A stretch of 64,000 nucleotides of DNA from Sesamum alatum (lineage: Eukaryota; Streptophyta; Magnoliopsida; Lamiales; Pedaliaceae), in contig JACGWO010000005.1 of NCBI GenBank assembly GCA_034509735.1, positions 27,150,383 to 27,214,382 on the forward strand, read 5' to 3'. The position numbers and the translations under genes were made by a program. Each line of letters opens with the position of its first letter. Position 1 is the stretch's first letter. Under the pieces are notes generated by a model. It searched no databases. It had not been told where the DNA came from and saw only the letters and a list, made by a program, of their open reading frames with translations. Positions 23,928 through 34,499 of this stretch are shown in pieces.

Positions 23928-25178
23928 ATGGCTTATGCTGCTTTGCTTTCACTCTCACAAACACTTGAGCAGCACTTCCCCAGACATCTGCAAAAGATTA
24001 CGTCCGATCTCCAGGACAAAGTTAGCTGCCTGCTAGGGTTTCTTGAAGATCCTTCAGCGAAAAACAGCTTACCAATCAAGCATTTGGAAGGGCGAATCAG
24101 AGACGCGTCATTTGAAGCACAAGACATCATAGACTTCGGTGTACCAGGACAAACAGTCGTTTCGAAATCCGTAATTTGTGGTGCTGGTAGCTGCTTTTGG
24201 GAGACGATTGTTTCTCTCCAATATATGTTTCGTCCCATCTATCTATTTGGAAGACCGGTAGCAGACGGTTTACAGAATGTAAAAGATGAATTTGATGAGA
24301 TTTTGGAAGCTCTGTCTAAGATCAAGGATGGGAAAGAAGAAGCTTCGCAACAAGGGAATTCCTCAATTGCTAGTTCATCAAGATTTGTTGCCAGTAACAG
24401 AAGCGAGGTGGTCGGACTTGATCAAGATTTGATGGGCATTAAGGATCGATTGACTGGATCATCGTCTAAACTCGATATCATCTCAATAGTCGGGATGGGT
24501 GGTATTGGAAAAACCACTCTTGCAAGAAATCTTTATGATGACTCCCTTATTGAGTATTATTTCCAGATTCGTGCTTGGGTAGTTGTATCGCAGGATTATC
24601 ACGTGCAAGAAATGTTCACAAGTCTTGTGGATTCCACAAGATCGGCCGGTGATAAATTGCATGAGAAGAGCATTGAGGAGTTAGCTGAGCGTATGTACAA
24701 AAATCTGAAAGGTAGGAGATACCTCATTGTGATGGATGACGTTTGGGATACCAAAACATGGGATGATATCAGAAGGTTCTTTCCAGATGATGACAATGGC
24801 AACCGAATCATTTTGACTACACGTCAGTCAGAGGTAGCTATTTATGCCGGCTCAAATAGCCCTATTCATAACATGAGTCTTCTCAATCCAAATGCAAGTT
24901 GGGAGTTATTGCGTAAGACGGTGTTTGGGCAAGACGATTGCCCTCTTGGATTGGAAAAAATTGGATGGAAAATTGCACAGAATTGCAAAGGCCTTCCACT
25001 TGCAATTGTTGTGATTGGTGGCCTCCTCTCCAAAGAAAGCAAGCAAGAAGATTGGGAGCAGATTACAAAAGATGTCAATTCAGCAGTAGCTAGAAATGTT
25101 GGCAATCAGTTCATGGAGATTCTATCTTTGAGGGAGTTGTGTGTGAAAAAGGCTCGAGATGAAAACTTCTTCATATAA
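23928..25178 (+). CDS. NLR 1 first reading frame: CC and truncated NB domain
   Basis: 416 codons from ATG 23928. Residues 1-70 match the R1-type N-terminus (M-A-Y-A-A-L-L-S-L). The NB domain has P-loop G-M-G-G-I-G-K-T-T at 189-197, kinase-2 Y-L-I-V-M-D-D-V-W-D at 265-274, RNBS-B G-N-R-I-I-L-T-T-R at 291-299 and G-L-P-L-A at 355-359. At residue 400, after M-E-I-L-S-L, the text jumps to R-E-L-C-V-K-K-A-R, which in relatives follows the MHD motif, so roughly 100-130 residues of ARC2 are deleted in frame. It then stops at TAA. If expressed it would give a soluble CC-NB protein without LRR; such truncated NLRs exist, but function here is unproven. Confidence 0.8.
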   Translation: MAYAALLSLSQTLEQHFPRHLQKITSDLQDKVSCLLGFLEDPSAKNSLPIKHLEGRIRDASFEAQDIIDFGVPGQTVVSKSVICGAGSCFWETIVSLQYMFRPIYLFGRPVADGLQNVKDEFDEILEALSKIKDGKEEASQQGNSSIASSSRFVASNRSEVVGLDQDLMGIKDRLTGSSSKLDIISIVGMGGIGKTTLARNLYDDSLIEYYFQIRAWVVVSQDYHVQEMFTSLVDSTRSAGDKLHEKSIEELAERMYKNLKGRRYLIVMDDVWDTKTWDDIRRFFPDDDNGNRIILTTRQSEVAIYAGSNSPIHNMSLLNPNASWELLRKTVFGQDDCPLGLEKIGWKIAQNCKGLPLAIVVIGGLLSKESKQEDWEQITKDVNSAVARNVGNQFMEILSLRELCVKKARDENFFI

Positions 25179-25186
25179 TAGATTGG

Positions 25187-26368
25187 CACACTACTGCACA
25201 AGGTAGAGACGCTCACCGTCGAGTGAGTATTCATAAACATGAGTTGGATGATCTCCCAAACATTCAAAATGCCCGATCTCTTCTATATTTTCGTAGGCAC
25301 CGGTCCAATAATCAGGTATTATCTTTAACTATGAGTTGTAGACTACTCAAGGTATTGGATGCACTCACAATAAAGTTCCAAGAGTTTCCAATAGGAATAA
25401 TCGAGCTAGTTCATTTGAGGTACCTTGCTTTTATCTATACAGGAAGCGAGTTTCCTACATCAATCTACAAACTTCAGAATCTTCAAACTTTAATTGTTTA
25501 TTATGGGTCTTTCCATACAGACAAACCCACTGTTTATCTTCCGTTAATCATCTGGAAAATGTCGAAATTGAGGCATCTGTTGTTCGCGAGAAGTTTCCTA
25601 CCTTACCCTTTTCCTACAGAATATTCAGTCATTCTGGAGAATCTACAGACGCTATCAAAAGTAACAAATTTCAAATGTACCCGGGAGGTCTTCGAGATCG
25701 TGCCGAAACTGAAGAAATTGGGAATTTCATATTCCTATGATGAATACATGGAATGGTCATCCTATGAGTTCGATAGTTTTGCTTATCTACACCACCTTGA
25801 AACATTGAAATGCCTCTTCACCAATATTCTCTATTATCCAAGTGCTGAACCTTTGCGTATAAACCTAGCTTTCCCTCAAAGTCTCAAAAAACTTACTCTG
25901 AGTGGTTGTAGAATTTCTTGGAAAAAAATGACGGTTATTGGTTCACTACACAATCTTGAAATTTTGAAACTGAAAAATCATGCCTTTGATGGCTCAGTAT
26001 GGGAACCGAACGAAGGAGAATTCATCCAATTAAAGTTTTTGCTGATTGAGTGGAGCAATTTGGAGCATTGGAGAGCCAACCCCACACATTTTCCCCAACT
26101 TCGCCACTTGAGTCTTCGTTATTGCTCCAAGTTAGCAGCGATCCCTTCTGGAATCGGAGATATTCAAACGCTTGAATTGCTTGCGTTGTATGAATGTAGC
26201 CCATCTGCTGTAGCCTCAGCAATGCTGATACAAGAGGAACAACAAAGCTTGGAGAACGATGGCCTGAGTGTTCGTATAATTAGTTCCTTCCATGATAATT
26301 ACTACTCTCACAAACACAGGTCTCTAAAAGAGGTGAATACTCGAACTTACTTATCAAATCCAGTGTAG
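25187..26368 (+). pseudogene. NLR 1 LRR part in shifted frame
   Basis: About 390 codons of leucine-rich repeats open from 25187, including L-L-K-V-L-D-A-L-T-I-K, L-V-H-L-R-Y-L-A-F, L-Q-N-L-Q-T-L and L-R-H-L-S-L-R-Y-C. It closely parallels the LRR of NLR 2 (58138-59121), for example L-L-R-V-L-D-A-L-T-I-R there. It lacks a proper start codon; it is the second half of the NLR above, separated by the frameshift. The tail ends N-T-R-T-Y-L-S-N-P-V. Confidence 0.85.
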
Positions 26369-26477
26369 AATTTGTAGCTTGCTGAACATCAGGTTCATTT
26401 GCATTTTATCTAATGCAGGTATGCTGGACTTTATCCTGATGCTCCGAATAATCGGAGACAAAGATAAGGTTAGTCTT

Positions 26478-26517
26478 CTGTTCTGTTTTGTTTTGTTTTG
26501 TTTTGTTTTTTTTTTTT
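26478..26517. repeat. (GTTTT)n microsatellite
   Basis: Four to five GTTTT units (TCTGTTTTGTTTTGTTTTG) then a T run, just past NLR 1. No gene is present. Confidence 0.8.
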
Positions 26518-27779
26518 CATGTTGTGAGAAAATTGCATTTTTGCTTAATTACGATTTTTTCATATTGCATCCCATAAATTGATAATTTTCTCAATTTCAG
26601 TTCTGACCTGCATTTTTCATTCAATAATTAACGAAAAATGCACATGAGATTACTAGCAGCCCCGTCAATTTATTAGATGAAAAATGCACGTCAAGACTAA
26701 AATTGAGAAATTTTTCAACTTTTGAAGTCGAATTTGAGAAAATCATAACAAAACAGATTAAATTGAAAAAGACCCTAACATGTAGAACCACAAATACAAT
26801 TTTCTTGCGTGTTGTGTTGAGGGCATGAGTGAGCAATACTCTGCATATTTTATAAACTAGTAATGAATACGTGCGTTGCACGTGAGTCATATACATGATT
26901 TGATTAAAATAATAGTATAATATTAAAATTTAATGATTAGATGTAAAATAATTAATTAATTCACGATATAAGGAAATTTAATTCTCCAAATATTGATCAA
27001 CTTGAAAAATTCTTTTAATGTATTGTAAATTTAAAACAAATTGAAAATACTAAATATAAGTAACTATATTATAACTTTATTGTTATCTAAATCGATGTAA
27101 TTTCTATTAGTCTTTATCTCCTTTTTTTGTTATCTTAATTGATGGTAACATCTTCTTTTTACTTGCTTTTAATGATTATTGAATAACTTGTTATGAACAT
27201 ATATAAACAATAATCTTTTGTATGAAATATTTTTCTTAGATCTTACTTCAAGTTTGACTCTCATATAAGTTGTTGAACAATTAAATCATGCTATTATTTA
27301 ATGTTAAACAATCAATTAATAATTTTCTACCATTGCTCTTATTATTTGAGTCCTAAATTTCAAAAAGACCAAAAGGTTCAAAATGGAAAATTTTGATAGT
27401 GCTCTTTTTTTCTCGAAAAGTATCTAATATATTATCTTGTTAACGAAAGATAAAAAAAATTAATAATCATAGTGTTGACATCAAAATTTTGGAATAAATT
27501 ATCAATTAAAAGCGCAAATAAATTTACTAATAATTAGATTTCAAATTAAATTCATACTAAATTTTGGCCTTTTACATACTTTTCAAATTCACAATAAATT
27601 TATACTAAGTTTGGGCGGTAAGCATCTTGATAGATTGATTCAAGATAAAATACAAAATAATTCTTTTATTTTGATTGGTTAAATTGGTCAAAACATGTTC
27701 ATTACAACTATTAGGAAACTGATCCATATCAAAGCTCATAATTTTCATGTTCAAGCTACAATGCTACATAAGTCTTGCT

Positions 27780-27800
27780 CATGCCTATAAAAAGGAACCT
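27780..27800 (+). promoter_or_regulatory. TATA-box-like core promoter
   Basis: CCTATAAAAAGGAACC at 27783-27798 is a strong plant TATA-type site. It is followed by a pyrimidine/CA-rich leader (ACACCCCTCTCAAAACACACAC) without ATG until 27915. It is unusual against the surrounding AT-rich repeats. Confidence 0.4.
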
Positions 27801-27914
27801 ACACACCCCTCTCAAAACACACACACACACACACAAAAAAAACAAACACACAACCCAAAATCATAACAACTCAAGTCCTAAACAAGTCCAAAACTCTCAA
27901 CATCTTCCAAAGCT

Positions 27915-28043
27915 ATGCAGTTGCAAAGGTTCTACGTTTTTCTTGACATTAAAGGCTTGACACTATATTTCAAGGTAACTTGTGATTTTCTCCCACAACG
28001 AGACACACAAGCCAAGGGTTTTTTGTATCCTCTTTTTTATTGA
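27915..28043 (+). CDS. Short ORF downstream of a promoter-like site, unknown
   Basis: This 42-codon ORF starts M-Q-L-Q-R-F-Y-V-F-L and ends L-Y-P-L-F-Y before TGA. It is the first ATG after the TATA-like site about 120 bases upstream. A splice donor-like AAG|GTAACTTG lies inside it (27971-27982), so it may be a first exon. I do not recognise the peptide. It may be a captured gene fragment, a non-coding transcript, or chance. Confidence 0.25.
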   Translation: MQLQRFYVFLDIKGLTLYFKVTCDFLPQRDTQAKGFLYPLFY

Positions 28044-29648
28044 ATTTCTTTTAACTTTTCTAATTTTACAAGGTGTAAATTGCATTTAACCAAAACCTTA
28101 AGTGGCAATATTGTGTTGTATCTATTGAAAATTTTAACTACTTTTTATTTTTATTTTATTTTATCAACCTTTGAAAAAGTGTGCTAGAATTTTACTTAAT
28201 TAAGAAAATGTCATTCTTCTCTACTACTATTCTAAGTGGACGACTTAATTTTTCAAATGTTGTTTTGATTTTACAATGATAGTGATTTTTTTATTATTGT
28301 TTCTTTATTTTATATTTAATTACATCTACTATTTTTCTTATAGATTTTTCCTTACAATTAAAAAAGTTATAACGTAATTTACAAAAAAAATTCAATTCAA
28401 CTCAAGTAAACAAGAACTTAAACTAATATGTATCAATGCCCAAAAGAATAAAAAATCTTAAAATGTTAATTTACATTATCTAACTCCCTTCTTTATTTTT
28501 TATTAAATCTTTATTTATTTATCTTAGTACTTGACAACATTTATTTTTATCAATTAGTTTCTCCCTTTTTAGTTAATCCAATATTGTTTTTCTTGATCTG
28601 AATTTTGTTAATTTTTTTCGTCGAACTTTCTTTTCCCATATGTTATGGATTGTGACCTTAATAACTAATTTTTATTTGTTAGTAAAAATAGTCGTTATGA
28701 AAAAGTATATATTTCACAATGAAAACAAATATTGCCGGGATTCACACTTTAGTTATAGTATAATATAATATATATATATAATAAAATTGTACTTAAAATT
28801 TATTGAAGTTTTAGCTTAATATTTACATATACAGCTCATTTAAAGTTTTACCTTTAAATGTTATCATATATATATATATATATATATATTTACATATACA
28901 GCACATGCCATTTTGGGACTGAAAAGACTTATTTTTGGGTTTAATGGAACTAAAAGTGACACATGTAAGAATTGTGAGACTAAAATCAATAATGGCCCTT
29001 TTTAATGGGACTAAAAAAACAGTTTGCCTTCACATTTTAATCTATCTTAATACAAAAGTATTGACTATACATTAGTGATTTAATTAATTCTCAATTTTCT
29101 TTTAACCTATGTTACTCTTCAAAATGTATGCTTTACATGACAATTCAGTTAATTGCTTTTCATTTTTCATCTAGCATATCTTAATATGCGAAGTGATCTA
29201 ACTATTCTCATTTATATCTATGCTAGATAATCGTTCAACACTAAATCCTTTCAACTTTTGTTAATTTTTCTAGTCATTCCTTGTTATATTATAGGGGTAT
29301 TTTTTATCTAATAAGTATATTATATTATGAATATAATATACTAAAAAAGTGATGCGCAACTATACATGTACAATGTGAAAATTAATTAATAGGAATAAAT
29401 CGGATAATGTGAAAAGTAATTAATAAGAATAAATATGTGTAATGTGAAAAGTAATTAATAGAAATTAATTAGCATCTTATTTTACTTTTTGTCCTTAAAA
29501 AATTAATATTACAAGGTTAATTTAGTCCAATCAAAAAAAGAAAGAAACTTTTTTGAGGATTCATACTTTTATATAGAAATAAATAAAATATAGATATAGA
29601 TATAGATGTAGATAGATATAGAATATAGATTAATGAAGAAAACATTAA

Positions 29649-30347
29649 GGGTGTTTGGCTAAGCTTTTTTAAAACATCTTATAAGCTCCTACATCCTATA
29701 AGATGTTTTAAGAGCTTATAAGATGTTGGGTTTTATTTTAAAAATAAATTCTTAAAGTGTTTGGATAAGATAAAATGTTATAGTTTATAAGATGTTTTTG
29801 CATCTTATAAGATGTTATAGTGTTTGATATAATAAGGTCTTTTTATTATAAAATGACCAAAAAGGACATGCTACTATTACAATCAAATAAGTTGTCATTT
29901 CTTGACATATTTTGTATTTTGATAGTTTAAAAATACTTTAATAAATAGTAAACATTACTTTAACTTAAAATAAAAAATCTAATAGATAATATTTTTTAAA
30001 AAGTAAGAATATGATGATAATTATTACCTAAATTTTTGAACAAAAATAATATATATGTACATTAATGTTAGTCGAATATTATGACATTGATATATAATTG
30101 ATATTCTCGTTGTTGACGATATGACTATTTTCTAGTCGTATAATTTTTAAACGTCATTAGTTTATATTTTTCCAGTAAATATGATATCAATAGCAATCTT
30201 ATTTTTGTTTAATACATAATATTTTTTTAAGTAATGAAGCATTTTGTCTTTTTCAAATGCAAGAAAAATTAAATACCAATAAAAAATTTTAAAATCTTAA
30301 GGGAGAAAAAGTGTAGTTGTGTGTGTGAGAGTGTGTGTGTTTGGCGA

Positions 30348-30388
<41 letters not shown>

Positions 30389-30743
30389 CGTGTGTGTGTA
30401 TGTGTGTGTGTGTGTGAGAGAGAGAGAGAGTGAGTATGTGTGTGCGGGTGGATGTGAGTGTGTGTGTGTGCGCGCGCGTGCGTGTGTGTGTGAGAAATTG
30501 TGTGTGTAAATGAGGATATTTATGTTTAATTATACATTAATCTTATAAAAGTTATAAGATCTTATGAAAAAAGCTGGAGGAGGTTAACTTTCTTTTAAAG
30601 AACTTATAAGATCCAAGACATCTTATTTTAATATCTTATAAGCTCTTTAAAGAAAAATTTACAAATGGTTTTCTAAAGCTTATAAGCTCCTCAAACATCT
30701 TAAAAGATGTTTGAAGAGCTTATAAGCTTAGCCAAACACCCTC
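29649..30743. mobile_element. MITE-like element with long terminal inverted repeats
   Basis: Left end GGGTGTTTGGCTAAGCTTTT and right end AGCTTATAAGCTTAGCCAAACACCCTC are inverted, and internal blocks of CTTATAAGATG alternate in both orientations. TAA on both sides (29646-29648, 30744-30746) would fit a PIF/Harbinger-type 3-bp duplication, though such a short match is weak. A large GA/GT microsatellite (30310-30500) sits inside. A partial relative lies at 31955-31995. It is non-coding. Confidence 0.7.
30310..30500. repeat. Compound GT/GC/GA microsatellite
   Basis: Alternating GTGTGTG, GCGCGCGCG, a GA run (30358-30386), GT runs, another GA run (30416-30430) and GT/GC again. It can be translated as a Cys/Val/Arg repeat, but that is an artefact. 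Confidence 0.9.
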
Positions 30744-30830
30744 TAAATGAGGATTTGGGATCTAAATTGTAAGGAGAAGATATGATATTTAATAGAAAAA
30801 ATAAATATCAAAATGATTAATTTGAATAAA

Positions 30831-31651
30831 AGGGTACAATATACTTTGGCCTCTCAACTACTTTTGATGTAATATTTACCCTCTAGACTAATAAATTTAA
30901 TATGACGTATCTTTCTGGTTGGATAAAATTATTTTTCATGCTTTGAATAATTATATTATTCTTGATATCTTTTAGTATTTTTCACATTACAACGTCACCA
31001 TAGTATTTGCTAATTGAAAAGAATTTTTAATGAGTGAAGACTTGAAATTAAAATTGGAGTAATAAGTTAATATATATATATATATGTATATATAGATACA
31101 CAAGAAATATAATATCTCAATAACTCATATATACATTTGAAAAAATTATACAAAACTAAAACAATTTTGAAAAAAAAAATGAATAAATATGTTTTATCAT
31201 AAATCTTAAAGAAAATTTATTTAAAAAAATGGATATCCAATTACTCATTTTTATCTAAAAAATTAAATAGTTAATAACTTCATTTTATTACCAAATTAAT
31301 AAAATCTTTTACATGAAAGTTATTTGTGTATTTATTCTACTCATTCATTACTTAACTTTCAGTCTATAAAATATAATAAAATTTGAACTGTTTAACTTAC
31401 TAATTATATTTTAATTTATCATAATTAAATTTAGTTTTTTGTAATTAAGAAAATTTTACTTAAACTTAAAATGGAAAATTGTTAAAACAAAAAACAAATT
31501 CCTTTGAACTAATATATATATATATATATATTTATAATATAAGGGCAATATTATTCAAATATTTAGTTGTAAGGGGTAAGTATTACATTTATTAATTTAA
31601 GGGTAAATGTTAAATCAATAATAGTTTAGGGCGGCAAAGTGCATTTAACCC
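30831..31651. mobile_element. Mutator-type MITE, 0.8 kb
   Basis: Left end GGGTACAATATACTTTGGCC and right end GGGCGGCAAAGTGCATTTAACCC are inverted repeats extending about 80 bases with mismatches. Flanks TTGAATAAA (30822-30830) and ATGAATAAA (31652-31660) match at 8 of 9 bases, a Mutator-like 9-bp target duplication. The interior is AT-rich with TA runs (31068-31085, 31511-31530). No coding capacity is seen. Confidence 0.75.
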
Positions 31652-32051
31652 ATGAATAAAGTATTACAAAACAAATTAAAGAATATGGAAAACAAATCTA
31701 CAATTTGAAATTATATAACACCTAACCCAACCCCTACAAATGAATTTTCACTTAAGTGAAAAGTTGAAAAAGAGTGTAAACACATAATAAAGTAGAAAAT
31801 TGGAGGGGTTTAATTGCAATTTTTAGTCCTAATTACAAAAATTTGGCATTTTGGCTTTATAACTTACTAGGGCAGCAATTTAGCTCTATATATTTTTAAT
31901 TTTCGCAATTGCAAAATAAAATTGATCGTAGAATTTCAAAATTAGCCGAAGAGTTATGGTTTTAAAGAGCTTATAAGATTCACCCTAACACCCTCTTAGC
32001 TAACATCAAGTTAGTTACTAAGCGTGTTAGTGTTTTATATATAGTATTTAT

Positions 32052-32524
32052 TCTATTATAAAGAAAAAGGGTCTTATAGATACAAAGTGATAGTTTTTAT
32101 ACCACTACACTAAATTATTATAATACCAAAAATGCCCTCAACTTCCCAACTCATGTAATTGTATTAAAGATCCAATTAAGTCCCATTAGGAATATAATTC
32201 AATGCATTTACATGTATCCAAAAATTAATTTTACTCCAATTTTATTTAAATTTATTGTTAATTAAATCAAAGATAGCATATTAGTTAGTATTTGTGTTGT
32301 ATGTATATATATTAATTACTATCAATAAACCATATACTGTACAATGTTTTCATTATTAAATTAATTTCAGTAAAATATGTATTGAAAATTAATACATGAA
32401 GTTGTATATGAAGTTGTAAAGAAGTGATAAATTTTAATATATAGGAATAAATTATGAGTTTCAATAAAATAAAAAAATATTACTAAAAATTATCCACGCA
32501 GGTACTGCGTGCCACAGTTTCTAG
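32052..32524 (+). mobile_element. Short Helitron-like element
   Basis: The 3' end has a perfect 7-bp stem hairpin CACGCAG-GTA-CTGCGTG (32494-32510), then CCACAGTTT and CTAG (32521-32524) followed by T, the Helitron pattern. A candidate 5' end TCTATTATAAAG lies at 32052, but its left base is T rather than A. No ORF is supported, so it would be non-autonomous. Confidence 0.55.
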
Positions 32525-33460
32525 TAGATATTTATGTTCTTTGGTTTTTGATTTTACTGTATGTTCTTCTGCTTATTAATCCATCTAACATTTCTCAGAC
32601 ATCAAAACCTTATTTGCGCTCTTCAAGTGCGATGAAGACTATGGATTTGTTACTTTCGTTGTCATTTGAATTGTTTGAAAAATTTGCTATTTTCGTTACT
32701 TGGCAACTACCAAGAATTGCAATATTTTATTTACCATAAAGAATTGCAATACTTTATTTATGTGTTGAGACGTTTATATCTCAAACGTTTATTATTATTT
32801 CAATTTGGGTGACCATTTGATAGATTACAAGAGATTTAATTACATTTTTTTATAGTACTAAACCTGTCAATGGGGGACATCATGTGGACCCAATAATTTA
32901 ATATCAGATCCAGACTCGAACCCATATAATGAGTAGAATTTTGACCCTAAAATGCCCCTAAGTATGAGTATTGAACAGGTAAAATATAACAATGAAAAAT
33001 TCATCGAATTTGTAAATTTATTATATATAAATCGACTAGATTTTCTTGTCATTTAAAATTCTTAAACTTTGTTCATAGTTTAGTAATTTTTTCAAAGGTT
33101 GATAATTGAAAAAAAAATCTGACTTTTTCATCTTTATTTTCATAATGACAACTCTAAATTAATTTTTTGATAAAAATTAATTTGAGATAACGTGAATGAA
33201 AGAATGAAAAAATATACATAAGAAATTTAAATTAGTTAAGCTCGACTAATATATGGAACTGATAAGATTTGTTTGAACTTATATTGCAACAAAGTCCCCT
33301 GCCAACTATGAACTTTTTGGTTCTGTAGTTTGTTTTGAAAATTGCCACCATTATCATGTAATCAGTTATTCAGGCAAATTTACAGTTTTCTTGCAATTGC
33401 AAATATTGGCAGTTTTATTTTTTTCTTTTTTATTTAAATTGCATAACCGTTCATAGTTGG
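32525..33460. other. Unassigned AT-rich region
   Basis: Short frames (such as 32509-32739) lack any family resemblance, start context or partner. No repeats with clear ends are recognised. Confidence 0.4.
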
Positions 33461-33465
33461 CAGGT

Positions 33466-33684
33466 GATTTCCTTGATGTAAATCTGCAATCATGCCTATA
33501 AATGACCCTACATTGTATATTGCAAAAAATGGATTCTTTTCCTTCAATGCAGTTAGTTCGGTTTTTGGCAGGGAATTTTTTTTTATGTAAATCTGCAATC
33601 ATGCCTGTAAATGGCCCTATATTGCATATTGCAAATAATGGATTTTTTTTCCTTTAATGCAGTTAGCTCGTGCTTTCCTTCTAA
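33466..33684. repeat. 109-bp tandem duplication
   Basis: The block TGTAAATCTGCAATCATGCCT, then AAATG-CCCTA-ATTG, TATTGCAAA-AATGGATT and AATGCAGTTAG occurs twice with an offset of 109 bases (33478 and 33587). The units are about 85-90 percent alike by eye. Confidence 0.75.
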
Positions 33685-33894
33685 TTTTGCAGTGATTTTA
33701 TTTTTGCAGTCATTTTAATTTTGTGATCATGGAATTTGACATTTTTTTCATAGTAATATCATTACAAAATTTACATATTATAGCCGAAATTACATAATTT
33801 TAGCTAAATCAAACTATTAAAATACATACAACCAACAAAAGGAGTGCAATTTGTTTTGTTAATCTATGAGTGAGAATATTACTGCCAAGTGTAG

Positions 33895-34320
33895 AGGGGG
33901 GAAATGTCATTTATAGAGTTATGTGCTTCAAAATGGCGCCAAAATTTCATTCAATTCCCTCCGAAAAAGCATAGTGGTTTCAAGCCATAAAGACCACCTT
34001 TGACCATTCAAAGGTGGTTTTTCATTCATCATTTAATACTTCTAACGGAATTGGGACCAAAAGTGCAACAGTTTTGGCTTCTGTGGGATCAAAACTGCTG
34101 AGCTCATAAAATGTGGGACCAAAAGTGCAACAATGCCTATCCGTGGGACCAAAAATGAAAGCCTCCCGATTTATTTGATACCATACTTTTAAGAGATTTT
34201 CACTTTTGCTACCTCAATTTCACTTTTAGTACCTTACCTGTTGATATAGTAGTAGTTTGGTCCCAAGATTTTCATTGGTAGCATTTTAGGTCCTTTAAAT
34301 CCTAATTAAAGTAGAAGTAC
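33895..34320. repeat. Degenerate ACTTTTGGTCCC hairpin-repeat fragment
   Basis: Words GGGACCAAAAGTGCAACA (34050, 34110), GGGACCAAAAATGAAA (34145) and, in the opposite sense, CACTTTTAGTACC and TTTGGTCCCA (34220-34265) are the hallmark of the MITE family at 39904 and 8460/17194. A small hairpin AGACCACCTTTGAC-CATTCAAAGGTGGTTT lies near 33990-34020. The ends are not definable. Confidence 0.5.
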
Positions 34321-34499
34321 TACAACTATTGTTCATTGATCAGGCCATATACAACTATTGTTCATTGGTCGTCGGAAAACCTATATCTCATTATCATAGT
34401 TAGTAGTAAAAATCAATAGATTCCTGTTATTATTTTGAACATATTTTGTAAAAGTCTGTATAAAGTCGTTATCTTGCTGATTATATGCTCATGTATCAT

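Larger units (their letters stand above)
23928..26368 (+). pseudogene. R1-like CC-NBS-LRR resistance gene 1, broken
   Basis: An intracellular immune receptor gene of the late-blight R1-like CC-NBS-LRR class. Frame 23928-25178 carries the CC and most of the NB domain; after a shift of reading frame near 25170, 25187-26368 carries the LRR. The linking text reads D-W-H-T-T-A-Q-G-R-D in the second frame, as expected in intact relatives, so the two halves were one gene. The end of the NB domain (ARC2, with RNBS-D and MHD motifs) is missing. A family member is usually about 850-900 residues; the two parts here total about 800. Loss of MHD and the shift argue against function. Confidence 0.88.
26857..29577 (-). 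mobile_element. Helitron-like element (non-autonomous)
   Basis: Read on the minus strand the 3' end is ACGTGCAACGCACGT, a short hairpin, then ATTCATTA and CTAG (26860-26857) followed by T, the classic Helitron 3' signature. A candidate 5' end is TCTATATAAAAGTATGAATC near 29577 (minus), typical of plant Helitrons. Its outer flank is T where A is expected, so the 5' border is uncertain. No Rep/helicase gene is seen. The interior is AT-rich with one promoter-like site and short ORF on the plus strand, and a stretch at 28900-29020 like the ACTTTTGGTCCC hairpin family. Confidence 0.55.

Noticed and set aside
30321..30509. Open frame rich in Cys, Val and Arg
   Set aside because: Dinucleotide repeats read as protein inside a MITE.
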